Origin: a virus
DNA: 64,000 nt
IMG/VR virus record: IMGVR_UViG_3300032242_003075
Span: 1 to 64,000 of that record
Strand: one strand, 5' to 3'
The notes under the pieces are model-generated. The model made no database searches. It saw nothing but the letters and a program-made list of their open reading frames with translations, and was not told the origin of the DNA. A program made the position numbers and the translations under genes. Numbering within the stretch: position 1 is the first letter of the stretch; each line of letters starts with the position of its first letter. Of this stretch, positions 8,940 through 19,796 are shown piece after piece.

Positions 8940-11900
8940 TAGATGAATTTGATTTTTATTTTAGGGACTAATTTAACTCCGGTGTTAGGTTTAATTAGCA
9001 CCGAACCTTCGACGATTCCCGATTTAGTATTATTTATTTTAACTGTTCTAACTAGAGTATAGCCTAGAGAAGCTAATGAAGGATACGCAACTTGAGTGAA
9101 TTGTACTAAGTTTCCCTGAATGGTTCTATCGTCCAGTTCATAGAAATCAAATGAATCTATTTGATATAGCTTAACTAGGTTAGATAAACAGTATTGGTAC
9201 AAATACTGTTCAAACGCTAAATCTCCCAAAATGTCAGAATCTTTGATTATTTGGGAGCCGTCAGAGTACCTAAAGAATTTTTGAAATTCCGCACGGAGCC
9301 CGTTATCTGATAAGAATTTAGCGATCAGGTCATAAGTATTTAACTTAAACCTTACTTCATTATTAAATGTTGAATGAACTAGATTCACATCACTAACAGT
9401 TGACGATAGGTAATCCTTATTTGAAAGTTCGCTTGAAGTAAAGGATTCGATTAATAAGTCAGTCGGCAAGTTTAAAAGTTTGGACACAAATGAATAATCT
9501 TCGGTGACTCTCTTGGTTCCAGCCACTCTAGTTGAAGCGTTCTTTGTTGAGTACTCAAAATGGTAATTATAATCCCAACTTGATGATAATGTGTTAAAGT
9601 TTGACCTATTAATTGGAGTTTCGTCAATTAGCGGATATACTGGAGAATAATTCTGACTATTTTCTAGGTCAAGAATTGAAGTTTTTGAGTATTTAACGTG
9701 TTCAAAATCCGGAATCGCGAAGAACTGATCAACGTTTGGATTAATGCATGAATTTGAACCGGTTAATGTTATATCATTTATTGAAAAATCGTACTTGTAT
9801 CCTGCAAGAGGCTTAACAATCACATCATACTCACCAGAGTACCTATTAACTTGGTATGGAGTCGTGCCGACTTCGTTTAAAGTGAATCCGGCAATTCCGT
9901 TGATCTGGCCTGATCTTACTAAATCCTGTGAAACTTCCACCATCGTGGACTTGTCTATTGTGTCAGCCTCGATTATTTCAATCGCAATTTTTTTACGAGA
10001 TGAAAGTATTCCTCCCGTGTAAGATTCCCAACTTATTATCGATTGATTTTTGTCCAATAGTTCGATGAACTTTGCGAATGATAAATTTTCAAACACCTTT
10101 GAGAAGTAATTTACTCCACCAAATACTTGAAATTGTTCAGAATTTGACCAAGTTGAAGTAGCTCCAGCCGGCACAGGTGAACCTGAATATGAGTACAAAC
10201 TAAATGGAGAAACTAATTTGAAACTGACTCCACTAGTTAATGGAGTAAGCTTAATCGTATCGTGTGTCGCTCCATCCACTCCGTCTGCCGTTTTGGAAGA
10301 ATTGCCAAGATCGTCGATGGTCAATGATGCTGAGCTAGTTTGAATTAGAACCTGACCAATTCCTCCTGAAATTACATAAATAGGCGCGAATTGAGTGCTA
10401 ACTTGATTAATTTCTGAGTTCGCAAATGAGTCGTATCCTTGAAGACCATTTAATCTAATTGAATTGGCAAATGAAGAACCTGTAAAGAATCCATTGGCTG
10501 AAAAATCAATTCCCCTAGATAATTTGATCGTTGAAAAAGCCTTGGCTTTATTATTGTACTTTTTATTCTTTGCATAATATAGAAAGGAGTGAGTTAAATT
10601 CGATACTCCAGAATCATCAAAGCTTATTCTGTAGTCGCCGGTGATTGATTCAAATAGGTTATACCTAAATAGTCTAACTTGAGTTATTAGATCATCATTA
10701 GTAGAATCTTCTTCGTCAATGTCAAAATTAACCGACCATCCAGTTTGATAAACACCATGTAGTAGTTCTTGACGGCTACCTATAACTAATTCAATTAGCA
10801 CAGTTATTGATTGCGAATCGGTGTTCTCAATGACTCTGTATTTAACAGGTTGAGTTATTTTTCCAGGAGTCTCAGCTACTGGCTTTAGAATAACGCTAAA
10901 TTTATAGTCTTTAAATCGATCTGTGTTTGGTAAAGGCTTTTGTGATTCGTCAAGTTCATAGAACCTAAACATTGCTCCTTTAAACACGGTCTCGTATTGT
11001 TTTGTGAATTCGTTTTTGTAAAGTTCAGAATATCGATATTGAGGCCTATCTACTTGCAAACCGTTTAGTTTAGGCACATACGTGAAGTACTGATCAAAAT
11101 ACGCGGAATCATTTATTAGAGAAGATACGCTTAAAGATTCATCGAAGTAGCAATAATTTTTTCTAATTAAGTTGATGTCCTTTACGTAATCAAATTTAGA
11201 TTCAATGTAAAACCACTCATGAGTCATTTTCTCAGGAGTAGGTGAAGTTTCCCTATGTGATGGTCCAAAATTATCCTTTCCGAATAAAATGTCAGTGTTT
11301 AATCGATACGGATTGCCACGTGAGTCCAATGAATTGATTAGTCCCCATTTATTGATGTATGGAACTACTCTGCCATCTGAAGCAAAATCCTTAACAAAAT
11401 TCTCCAAGTAAACTTGGTATTCGCTTGAAACGTTCCCGTATGAGTACTTATCACGATACGGATATGTGATTCCGGTCTTATCCGGTGCAGCATGTTCCGC
11501 CTTTATTGTAAAAGGCCCAACGTAATTCACAGAATCTCCACTTTCATCATAGTAACCAACATCGATTCTATCAGGTTGAGAAGAATCATTTGGATCGTCA
11601 GTTGATCCAGGGTATTTTCTTGAAATTATAAGTATTGCATCTCCATTAACTATTGAGTACTTTGAAGGTATTTCAGTATTTTGCCAAACTAATTTTCTGG
11701 CACCGGATGCTGCAACATCAGATGATGCATACAGCTTACCATTTACGGAAATATCTCCAGAACCTATGATTTGATAGGAATACTTTGTGAAGTCTAAAAC
11801 GGAAGTCTCAGCTGGAATATAAAAATCCTTAACTAGGTCAAGAGTTAAGGTTCTAACGTAATCGCTCGTGTACGTTGAGAAATTAAAATCCTTGGTTTCA

Positions 11901-13921
11901 AATATTGAAAGTACGCCAACTGATGGGCTGTATAGCTGCCTGATCTCTACCTTATCATGATCAATTGACACTATTTCATTATCAGTTAACATTAAAACAG
12001 CTAATGAATTAAAATTTGAAATCGCAGAATTTTGATCCGGGTCTGATAATTTAGGTCGAATTAGATCAGTTGAGTGACTAACTCTGCTCACCTGTGACCA
12101 ATTAGTATTTGTTCTAACTACTATGTCTGAAATTGCAGGTAGCTTAGAAATATTACCGCTATCGATTAGTGGATGTGGAGTCGATAAGAAACCACCGTCC
12201 GCGTAAACAACCTCGTTAGTTATTAAGTTATTCAACTTGAACTTTGGAGTTGAAGAGCTAGCCTCTAATGACTTGATTTTAAGCTCCCCGTAAGTATCAC
12301 CAAGTTTAATTACTTGTAGGAATGCTAAATTTTTCATTCTTACTCCCATTATCGAAGCATTTTCAAACCTGGCAGAAATATCGCAGATCGCTTGAGCGAT
12401 CTCAAATAATGACTTATCGGAATTGATGTATATGACCGATTCTGATGAAGCATAATTCAATATGTAAGATTCTCCTTGAGTAAATATTGGAGGAGCTGAA
12501 AACGTTGATGAATACGAATCTGACACAAATACTAAATCATCGTATCGATTATGAGAATCTAAAGAATCCGTATGAGATCCGCTTGGATGATAGATCCTTA
12601 ATGCATCTAGATGCTGAGGAGCCGCTAATACTTCGATCGAAACAGTCGATCTTGTGTCAACCTTTGAAATTGAGTTAATTACTTCTTGGGTTATTAGAGT
12701 CGAAGGCCCGAAAGTTTGGCCTACGTCAAACGATGTATCATCTAACGAAAATTTAACGTTTGATCCGATCTGATTCCATGAGTTTGGTCTAATTAAGTGA
12801 ATGTTTTGGTCCTTTGTTTTTAAGTAAGGAAAAAACAGATGATCACCATCGGTTCGGTTTAATGATATGTCGGTTAGAGATGACGATAGATCCTTTCCAC
12901 GTAATTGGATTCCATTAGGGTTAGTTAAACTAAATGAAATATCATCAGACTGTTGGTATCTTGCAGGTAAAGGCTGATCATTGTCCAAGCTTCCGTCCAC
13001 GTACATGGCATCAATGTCAATCTTAAAGTTGGCAAGATCAATGTCATTACAGTAGAAACCGAAATATCTATTGAATTCATAGGGCTGTGAAGTATCATCG
13101 TTAAATAAGAATTCCATATTTAGAATTCTAGGATGGACGATACCGTTTCTTTCAAACCCTAGCGTTATGAACTGCTCTAATTTTAGCTGAGGTAATGCCC
13201 TGCTAAAAATTGTGCTGTGTAATTCCGGTATCTCGACGTAAGTCCCTGAGGATATTGAGGTACCTCTATACAAAGAATAACCGTTTGGTTGATAATTCAC
13301 ATACAATGGACTCTCAGTAAACATCGGCCCGCTAACTATATTATTAATGTACCGGCCTATGTTTGACGAACTAGATAGGTCAAATACCTTAACTACCATC
13401 GCATTCTCAAATAAAGAGGTTGCAAAGTCTTGAATGGATACATTCGGGATGGTATCTCTACCTACGCCAGCTGAATAATTTGAAGCTCCAGGAATTTTGA
13501 ATATGACGAATTTAGTAGGAAGTATCTTATCTAGGTACAACGGCGCGAAGTAGGCGAATTTTTCAGAATACTGCTTACTTGACAAGTATTTTGCACCGCT
13601 GGTGTAAAGATCAAAATCGTATTGATCCTTTAGGTCCTTGGCAACTGCGTTTTTTCCAATTGTAGAGCCAACCGAGTATGCAATAGAGGTTGGAGTTCTT
13701 CCGTTATCGTAGAATTTGTGAACGTTAATTTCATGGTTAGACGATGCATCTATCGGAAATCGTTTGTACTTTTGATTAGCAAGCTGTTCATTCGCTTCGA
13801 TTGAATTAAACCATAAACCGTTACTTGAATCCAAGGTCAACTTTAAATTAGTGGTTAACTTTGGATTGGTTCTAAGTAATTGAAAACTTGCGGTCCTTTC
13901 GGTTAATTTTTGATATGTCAT
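8939..13921 (-). CDS. Very large virion structural protein, unassigned
   Basis: 1660 residues, the largest gene in the window. It begins MTYQKLTERTASFQLLRTNP. The sequence is rich in Ser, Asn, Tyr and Asp, predicted beta-rich, with few Cys and no long coiled coil, signal peptide or clear transmembrane helix. No enzyme motif was seen. Size, composition and position in the minus-strand operon between the collagen-like fibre (1-base overlap downstream) and the 1201-residue gene (12-nt gap upstream) point to a baseplate, tail-fibre or tail-tip component. I do not recognise a specific T4 counterpart. There is no late box directly upstream, so it is probably co-transcribed from the promoters at 20.9 or 24.2 kb. 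Confidence 0.7.
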   Translation of the reverse strand: MTYQKLTERTASFQLLRTNPKLTTNLKLTLDSSNGLWFNSIEANEQLANQKYKRFPIDASSNHEINVHKFYDNGRTPTSIAYSVGSTIGKNAVAKDLKDQYDFDLYTSGAKYLSSKQYSEKFAYFAPLYLDKILPTKFVIFKIPGASNYSAGVGRDTIPNVSIQDFATSLFENAMVVKVFDLSSSSNIGRYINNIVSGPMFTESPLYVNYQPNGYSLYRGTSISSGTYVEIPELHSTIFSRALPQLKLEQFITLGFERNGIVHPRILNMEFLFNDDTSQPYEFNRYFGFYCNDIDLANFKIDIDAMYVDGSLDNDQPLPARYQQSDDISFSLTNPNGIQLRGKDLSSSLTDISLNRTDGDHLFFPYLKTKDQNIHLIRPNSWNQIGSNVKFSLDDTSFDVGQTFGPSTLITQEVINSISKVDTRSTVSIEVLAAPQHLDALRIYHPSGSHTDSLDSHNRYDDLVFVSDSYSSTFSAPPIFTQGESYILNYASSESVIYINSDKSLFEIAQAICDISARFENASIMGVRMKNLAFLQVIKLGDTYGELKIKSLEASSSTPKFKLNNLITNEVVYADGGFLSTPHPLIDSGNISKLPAISDIVVRTNTNWSQVSRVSHSTDLIRPKLSDPDQNSAISNFNSLAVLMLTDNEIVSIDHDKVEIRQLYSPSVGVLSIFETKDFNFSTYTSDYVRTLTLDLVKDFYIPAETSVLDFTKYSYQIIGSGDISVNGKLYASSDVAASGARKLVWQNTEIPSKYSIVNGDAILIISRKYPGSTDDPNDSSQPDRIDVGYYDESGDSVNYVGPFTIKAEHAAPDKTGITYPYRDKYSYGNVSSEYQVYLENFVKDFASDGRVVPYINKWGLINSLDSRGNPYRLNTDILFGKDNFGPSHRETSPTPEKMTHEWFYIESKFDYVKDINLIRKNYCYFDESLSVSSLINDSAYFDQYFTYVPKLNGLQVDRPQYRYSELYKNEFTKQYETVFKGAMFRFYELDESQKPLPNTDRFKDYKFSVILKPVAETPGKITQPVKYRVIENTDSQSITVLIELVIGSRQELLHGVYQTGWSVNFDIDEEDSTNDDLITQVRLFRYNLFESITGDYRISFDDSGVSNLTHSFLYYAKNKKYNNKAKAFSTIKLSRGIDFSANGFFTGSSFANSIRLNGLQGYDSFANSEINQVSTQFAPIYVISGGIGQVLIQTSSASLTIDDLGNSSKTADGVDGATHDTIKLTPLTSGVSFKLVSPFSLYSYSGSPVPAGATSTWSNSEQFQVFGGVNYFSKVFENLSFAKFIELLDKNQSIISWESYTGGILSSRKKIAIEIIEADTIDKSTMVEVSQDLVRSGQINGIAGFTLNEVGTTPYQVNRYSGEYDVIVKPLAGYKYDFSINDITLTGSNSCINPNVDQFFAIPDFEHVKYSKTSILDLENSQNYSPVYPLIDETPINRSNFNTLSSSWDYNYHFEYSTKNASTRVAGTKRVTEDYSFVSKLLNLPTDLLIESFTSSELSNKDYLSSTVSDVNLVHSTFNNEVRFKLNTYDLIAKFLSDNGLRAEFQKFFRYSDGSQIIKDSDILGDLAFEQYLYQYCLSNLVKLYQIDSFDFYELDDRTIQGNLVQFTQVAYPSLASLGYTLVRTVKINNTKSGIVEGSVLIKPNTGVKLVPKIKIKFI

Positions 13922-13933
13922 CTTCTTTTAATT

Positions 13934-16900
13934 TTATGCACCTATTGTAGAACTTAAAGAAACCGAAGAAGTTCCTAGCGAGCTAATTGGCGCGATTACG
14001 GCTGTGTCCTTTTCGTATTGGGCACTAACAGTTACGTCGAATGAAAACGCGGCGTCAGATGTATAAATGTCAATTCCAATAGTCTTAGCATATTTGATAT
14101 TCTTTAGCCCGGTTGTATTACTTGATCTCCAACCTCCAATGTATCCCAATTTATCCGATGCACGGAATTGGAAGATTAAAGGAACTTTAATAGCTGCGTC
14201 TACTCCGTATGGTAATTGTTTATAAGATCCAGCAGGGCTTAAACCTTCAACTGATATTGTACCGTAAGACGTTGGAGAAATTGATAAATATGCACCGCAT
14301 GTGAATTTACCTATTAACCATTCATCGTTTGGCTTAAACGAATTTTTGATAGGATAACGATTCTCTCTCATGTTAGGACTAGTACTATCTGATCCCAATG
14401 TGAATGTTGCTGGCTTCACGTATTCTGCTTGTTGGTTGTACTTTGCACCAAAAACGTTAGTGTTCTCGCCTTGTGCTATTTCAAAATGTATTCCATGACT
14501 AAATGGTAAGTACTTTTGGTTAGTGTCAGTGGTTAAGTACGCGGGTCTAGCAATGTTGTATGGGGTTGCATTCCAAACTAATTTAATGTCTGGATGATCC
14601 TTATGAATGCAAAATTCGGTAAGTAACCCTCCACCAATTGGTGTACTTGTTCCATCTAAATTACCGTTCCACACGTTTGAGTTGGTAGAAGGGGTGTAAC
14701 TAACACCTGTCGGCCAAGGATTTGAACCTCCAATCGTTAAAGTAGGATCGAACGGTACGTAATGACCTGACACGTAAGGAATTAGAGTAGATGAAATGGT
14801 TATTCCCTGGTAATTATAGTTCCCGGTAGTATCGGAGTACACTTGGAGACCTCTATTATCACCGCTATACAAATTACTAGCTAGTGTAACATTCTTAAAT
14901 CTAGAGTAGATGAATTGGCTCTTAACTTGAGATGATTGGTATCCGTCAGTTTGAGCAAAACTACCTATTTCTGGAGTTGAATTTGAATTTATTGTGATAG
15001 GGGCAACATCGTATCTTAAATTAACATGATAGTTACTTGTAGGATACGCCATTGAACTGGAAGCCGTCGCAGCTTCACCCGAACCTCCATTTAAAGTTGA
15101 AATTAGCTGTAACGGGGTCTGTGATGTATTTTGGATTTGAATTAAGTACTGAGCTGCAATTACCTTACCGTGATTGTATGCTACTGGAGTTACGCTCGTA
15201 TCCTTAATAGCATCCTTATAGTAACCTGCAAATAACGATAGAGATTGTCCGTTATTAATGCTAAGTTGATTGCCTGCTTGATCAATGATCGATACTGAGA
15301 TTGCACCCTTACCTGTGGTTAAAGAAGTTTGAATCGCATTAATTGCATCGGACACGCTCTTCAATTTAGTGTACAGGTCAACGATGTTACCGTCTGTTGC
15401 AAAGAATCCGCTAGCAATGTCCTCAGCCTTATGCGCAAAGTACTTATCCCTAGTCGTGAATGATGTGCTAAGGTGAGTGTCTAGTCCCTTTGAATTTAGC
15501 TCATCCTGAAAGGTTATTCTAGATTCATCGGCAAATGCCTGTTGTGAAACGACGGTTGCGTCCTCAGTCGTTGCAATGGATGCCGGAAATTCAACTAATA
15601 TTGAACTTGACCATTCAGACTCAATTGGAGATTCTGGCCAGCCGGCTTCTGATAAGCTTTTGATTCTAATTTCAATGACTTCGCCCTTTTTTATCGGAAT
15701 GTCAAGCTGATTTGAATTAACAATGTTCGGATCCGATACGGTTTCATCGGCCCATTCATAAAACCCAGTTTTATCGTTATATTTTTTAGCTCTAGCCTTG
15801 GTCAAGTACTCCGTCCATGGAGAAAAAGCTCCGGTTATGCGAGTTCCCTTAGAATCAACGAATTCTATTTGGTCGGCCGGTTTTGAACTTCCAGTTTTAC
15901 TTAGAGTTCGGTAAGAAACCTTAAATTGAATTACTTGCTGAGTTCCATGCAAAGTTTGAATCGGTTCCGGTATTGCCCAAAATCCTCTAACGTGATACGT
16001 TGGATTTGTCACAAAACTTGGAGTTGACTTGATCGAAGTTGTTATGTCCGACACTAAACTTTTTTGTGTATTAGTTAAGGTTAACCTAGTGTCAGCAAAC
16101 GTCTTTAAATCCTTTTGTAACTTTAACTTTTGAGATTCATTAAGAGAAGCATTCGTGTTTAAATTAGCACGAGTGTCTGTTATTTGCTTATCAATCTCTC
16201 GAATCTGAGCAGAGGCTTGTTCCTTAGCTGAGATCTTTTGCTTTATGTCAAGGGTATTATCTGCGTCCTGAATGTGAGAATCAACTTGAACAACTTTAAA
16301 ATTAGCTGAATTTAATGAGACCCGATTTGGAGTTTCACCTAACGATGCAGGTAATTTCTTGTCCTTTGCATAATTGGTGAACATTAGTCCAAAATCGGAA
16401 ACGAATGTCTGATAAAATTGAGTAAACGACATCTGTTTACCGTTATTCAGGGTTATGGTAAGGTCATTTGTGAATATTGCAAAACCTTGTGAAAGTTTAT
16501 CGGTTGTTATTCCAAGTCTTTCACTAATAGGCTTTAGGAAAATTACAAGTCTCTCATTATATCCGACGTTTAATTGAACTTGATTAGTTCTCAGCACCGC
16601 AGGTTTAATTCTTAATTGACCAGATCCCTGTGAAAGTCCGCCGGTTCCAAAAATCAATGTTAAAATTACGGTTTTATTAGCGGTGTCAATTGAACTAATT
16701 GAGTACTCTGTATTATCTGGAGTTAGAAGAATATCTCCGACCTTTAGTGATTTTTCGATTGAGTTGGCTGCATTAATGCTAGTGTAAGTGATCTTGTTTA
16801 ACTTGTACTTACGAATTGTATTAGTTAATGTCTGACCTCCTATTATTTCAGATTGAGAATCTTCTAATATGTTTAAAATATCAAATGTTCCCCTGGCTGT

Positions 16901-17539
16901 ATTTACTGCCGGTGGAATCGCTAAGGAAGTTGTGTCTTCAAAGTACTGTATTCCACGATTCTGTAGATCTTTGATTACTGAGGCGTAATCAAGGTTATTC
17001 TTGCCCTTGTAAGCAGTGTCAAAGTAGTCCAAGTCGGTCTGAATCTTGGAAGTAATGATGATTCTTCGTGCCTCAAATTTATTAACGTCAGGATCTGAAG
17101 AAATAGTTGAAGTGTCAAGATTAACGTATAGTAATGGATTTAAGAATGATTCGAAGAACCAATTGGTCTTATAGTTAAAATCAGCCGGAACTGCTAGCCC
17201 GGTAGAATTGATCTTTTCAAGGTCTGAAACTACTGCGGACATGTCCTTTAACTCAAAGGTTCTCAGGTTTCCGTTAGCATCTTTAACTCCAAGCCTATTG
17301 GCGTTTCCACCAAGTAAATCATTGAACTTCTTATCAATGTTGTTTATTCTATTGCTTAGGTACCCAAACGAAGGTACTAAATAAGTAGTGACGGTTCCGT
17401 CCTGGGCAGTCTGATTTATGTTAACTGAATCCGATGACGTTGATAGTACTTGAGATAATTTTAGTAGGAACTCTTGTAGGTTGTTAACGTCAACTCCAAG
17501 TTCAGCTAGGTAATCCGTTAATGATGAGTGAGTTTGCAT
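13934..17539 (-). CDS. Large virion protein with coiled coil and FN3/Ig-like segment
   Basis: 1201 residues. The N-terminal part is mixed alpha/beta. Residues about 430-500 form a charged heptad-like coiled coil (KISAKEQASAQIREIDKQ onwards). This is followed by a fibronectin-III/Ig-like stretch at about 513-655, with regularly spaced aromatics (FWAIPEP, FSPWTEY) and a SLSEAGWPESP loop. The C-terminal 400 residues are Ser/Thr/Gly/Asn-rich and beta-rich like fibre proteins. No enzymatic motif was found. The gene is in a tight minus-strand operon (4 nt from the 742-residue gene, 12 nt to the 1660-residue gene). A baseplate/fibre-attachment role is plausible from architecture and context but not demonstrated. 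Confidence 0.65.
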   Translation of the reverse strand: MQTHSSLTDYLAELGVDVNNLQEFLLKLSQVLSTSSDSVNINQTAQDGTVTTYLVPSFGYLSNRINNIDKKFNDLLGGNANRLGVKDANGNLRTFELKDMSAVVSDLEKINSTGLAVPADFNYKTNWFFESFLNPLLYVNLDTSTISSDPDVNKFEARRIIITSKIQTDLDYFDTAYKGKNNLDYASVIKDLQNRGIQYFEDTTSLAIPPAVNTARGTFDILNILEDSQSEIIGGQTLTNTIRKYKLNKITYTSINAANSIEKSLKVGDILLTPDNTEYSISSIDTANKTVILTLIFGTGGLSQGSGQLRIKPAVLRTNQVQLNVGYNERLVIFLKPISERLGITTDKLSQGFAIFTNDLTITLNNGKQMSFTQFYQTFVSDFGLMFTNYAKDKKLPASLGETPNRVSLNSANFKVVQVDSHIQDADNTLDIKQKISAKEQASAQIREIDKQITDTRANLNTNASLNESQKLKLQKDLKTFADTRLTLTNTQKSLVSDITTSIKSTPSFVTNPTYHVRGFWAIPEPIQTLHGTQQVIQFKVSYRTLSKTGSSKPADQIEFVDSKGTRITGAFSPWTEYLTKARAKKYNDKTGFYEWADETVSDPNIVNSNQLDIPIKKGEVIEIRIKSLSEAGWPESPIESEWSSSILVEFPASIATTEDATVVSQQAFADESRITFQDELNSKGLDTHLSTSFTTRDKYFAHKAEDIASGFFATDGNIVDLYTKLKSVSDAINAIQTSLTTGKGAISVSIIDQAGNQLSINNGQSLSLFAGYYKDAIKDTSVTPVAYNHGKVIAAQYLIQIQNTSQTPLQLISTLNGGSGEAATASSSMAYPTSNYHVNLRYDVAPITINSNSTPEIGSFAQTDGYQSSQVKSQFIYSRFKNVTLASNLYSGDNRGLQVYSDTTGNYNYQGITISSTLIPYVSGHYVPFDPTLTIGGSNPWPTGVSYTPSTNSNVWNGNLDGTSTPIGGGLLTEFCIHKDHPDIKLVWNATPYNIARPAYLTTDTNQKYLPFSHGIHFEIAQGENTNVFGAKYNQQAEYVKPATFTLGSDSTSPNMRENRYPIKNSFKPNDEWLIGKFTCGAYLSISPTSYGTISVEGLSPAGSYKQLPYGVDAAIKVPLIFQFRASDKLGYIGGWRSSNTTGLKNIKYAKTIGIDIYTSDAAFSFDVTVSAQYEKDTAVIAPISSLGTSSVSLSSTIGA

Positions 17540-17543
17540 TTAG

Positions 17544-19772
17544 TTATCTTAGTATTTTATCGACTGTGAACGTTAAAGTTTTTGAATCCGTACAAACGAT
17601 ATCGATTATCGGTTGGCCAGTTCTACCGAACGTAGTTGGAAAATCTACAGCCGATAGATTAACCATTGATATTGAATACGGGGCGATTGAATTTGTGATG
17701 TTTTGAGCATCAGTTTTAACAAATATATTATACGAACCCGGTATTACTTGAGAATCGAAAACAAGCCTTAATATTTGGCCGGTCTTCCAGTTATTTGTAG
17801 TATCGTTAATCGCTAGGATAACGTCGCTAGTTAAAGTCCACGGAATTGGCGAACCTGATCCGTTAACCCTAAGATGTCTTACTTGGGTTCCACCGTAACC
17901 TAAAGAAACCGTTTTAATTCCGCTGGAATTTGAGCTTATGTCAACGGGTACTGTCGTTTGGTATGCCTGAACGTCAGCAGAGAAAATCACCTGACCTGGA
18001 GTATTTTTGTCCAGGCTCATGCCGGTTCCCTGTCTAAATGAATCCGTTAAAAAGCTTACTTGCAGAGAAGTATTGCCCTTTAATAATTGGTCAATTCGAT
18101 CGTTCGTGTTATCGATTAACTTCATTATTGAAGTTGCTTCTGAGAATGCAGCGGTCGATACGGAAACTGTAGTTTCTAAGGAAGAAATTCGCTTAGCTAA
18201 GCTTGAAAGTGCGGTTGTATTTAATAGAGCATCCTTTGCTAATTCAACGTCGGTCGCTAAATTTTGAAGTTCAAGTATTTTATCATTAAACTTGGTCTGT
18301 AGCAGTCTCATTTGGGTTAGGACATCCGTGAACAGGTCAAGGGAAAACGTATTATAATCGTTTATCGATCGCTCAACTGTAACGTCCTCAATTGAGGTAT
18401 CAAATTTGAAATTTACCTTAAATGCAAATGAGTTTCCGTTAGTCTTGTTAATTACGTCCGGCTTTTTCTTAGATATGATCGGTATTATGAACTCGCTACC
18501 GGATTGAACGACCTTATTTAAGAAATAAATTCCATATAGGTTAGTCGCGCTAGCAGGTTCTCCTCCATTGGAAGTTCCAGTTGGATCATAAACATCGTAA
18601 TAGATTAAAACTGCATTGAACTCAAAATCAGAATTTGAATAGCTATCGTTTAATTGAGCTAGAGATTTTATGTTAGTATTCTCGGCAGCAATCTTATAGT
18701 GATTTAGGTCAAAATCAATCACTGCACCATCAAGGGTTGATCTAACGTATTCTACCGTTCGTGTTCCCGTAACTGGATCAACGTATGATTTATGAATTCG
18801 TTGATTCTTAATTGTTGACGAGCTTACCCCATGAGGAGTTCCAAAGAAAGCAGCTTGGTCCGTGTAGTACGAATTTTGAATTGATGATGGACCCCACCAA
18901 AATCCAACTCCCTGGCCTGAACCTGTCGTGTAAGGTGAAGTTATGCTCGACCAATTAATTACGCCGGACGTAGTGTCAGAAAGTTTGGTGACGACTGAAT
19001 CAGCATCAAGATCGTAAAACGCCTGTAGTGACATTCCGGAATAAGGATGAGTATCGTAGTAGTGTCTGCCGTTTAAGTATTCTAGGTCAAGAGGATCGCC
19101 TGGGGTGTTTACGACCAGCGTAGCCGGACCGTAATTATCATCAGGAACTGAATTAAATAGAACAGTTGGCGATGATCCGACGTTTGTTGGAACGTGAATG
19201 TAAATTTCGCTATACGAATTTTGATTATTCTGTACAGTGTTAACAACGTCAATGTCTCCAATGTACTTAACCACTCGATTATAGGAACTAATTGATGGAT
19301 CTGCAAAATCCTCAGCCCAACGATTTTCCCCAGCTGGCAAGGTCGGAATGACTTCAAGCGAAGTAGCGTTCCTCCAGCGAATCGCACCAAGTTCCTTTAG
19401 CCATTTCCAAAAAACTCTTTCGGAAACGTTTAGTTTTTTTTCTCTTTTATAAGTATCTTGAGAAATTAATAAGCTTTCCAGGTTTAGGGCGTAGTTCTGG
19501 AAACTATTAGCAAGGTTTAAATTCTGGTTAGTTGAAACGTTTGCAATTAATGGAGTTTCACCAAGAGCTAGGAATTGGACCTTGTTATCGGTGTAATTAA
19601 CCGTGTCGGTCGGAATTCCAATTTCAGGAATGCGAAGCAGAGCGAACTTTGAAAACTTAAACTTGTTTGAATTATTACTAAAGGTCAAGCTAAGATCTTC
19701 AATCGAACTTTGGAATGTGTAGAACATTCCCTTTTGAGTCTGTATCGGTTTTATTAATGGTGCAACTGCCAT
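17544..19772 (-). CDS. Virion structural protein with central coiled coil
   Basis: 742 residues starting MAVAPLIKPIQTQKGMFYTF. A conserved-looking patch, ERVFWKWLKELGAIRWR, lies near 118-134. A heptad-rich segment between about 474 and 567 (TQMRLLQTKFNDKILELQ and onwards) predicts a coiled coil, suggesting oligomerisation. The remainder is beta-rich with abundant Ser/Thr/Asn. No catalytic residues, signal peptide or transmembrane helix were recognised. It sits 24 nt downstream of the 350-residue gene and 4 nt upstream of the 1201-residue gene, consistent with one baseplate/tail operon. A specific T4 homologue could not be named. Confidence 0.65.
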   Translation of the reverse strand: MAVAPLIKPIQTQKGMFYTFQSSIEDLSLTFSNNSNKFKFSKFALLRIPEIGIPTDTVNYTDNKVQFLALGETPLIANVSTNQNLNLANSFQNYALNLESLLISQDTYKREKKLNVSERVFWKWLKELGAIRWRNATSLEVIPTLPAGENRWAEDFADPSISSYNRVVKYIGDIDVVNTVQNNQNSYSEIYIHVPTNVGSSPTVLFNSVPDDNYGPATLVVNTPGDPLDLEYLNGRHYYDTHPYSGMSLQAFYDLDADSVVTKLSDTTSGVINWSSITSPYTTGSGQGVGFWWGPSSIQNSYYTDQAAFFGTPHGVSSSTIKNQRIHKSYVDPVTGTRTVEYVRSTLDGAVIDFDLNHYKIAAENTNIKSLAQLNDSYSNSDFEFNAVLIYYDVYDPTGTSNGGEPASATNLYGIYFLNKVVQSGSEFIIPIISKKKPDVINKTNGNSFAFKVNFKFDTSIEDVTVERSINDYNTFSLDLFTDVLTQMRLLQTKFNDKILELQNLATDVELAKDALLNTTALSSLAKRISSLETTVSVSTAAFSEATSIMKLIDNTNDRIDQLLKGNTSLQVSFLTDSFRQGTGMSLDKNTPGQVIFSADVQAYQTTVPVDISSNSSGIKTVSLGYGGTQVRHLRVNGSGSPIPWTLTSDVILAINDTTNNWKTGQILRLVFDSQVIPGSYNIFVKTDAQNITNSIAPYSISMVNLSAVDFPTTFGRTGQPIIDIVCTDSKTLTFTVDKILR

Positions 19773-19796
19773 GAGTTAGGTTTAATTTGGTTATAT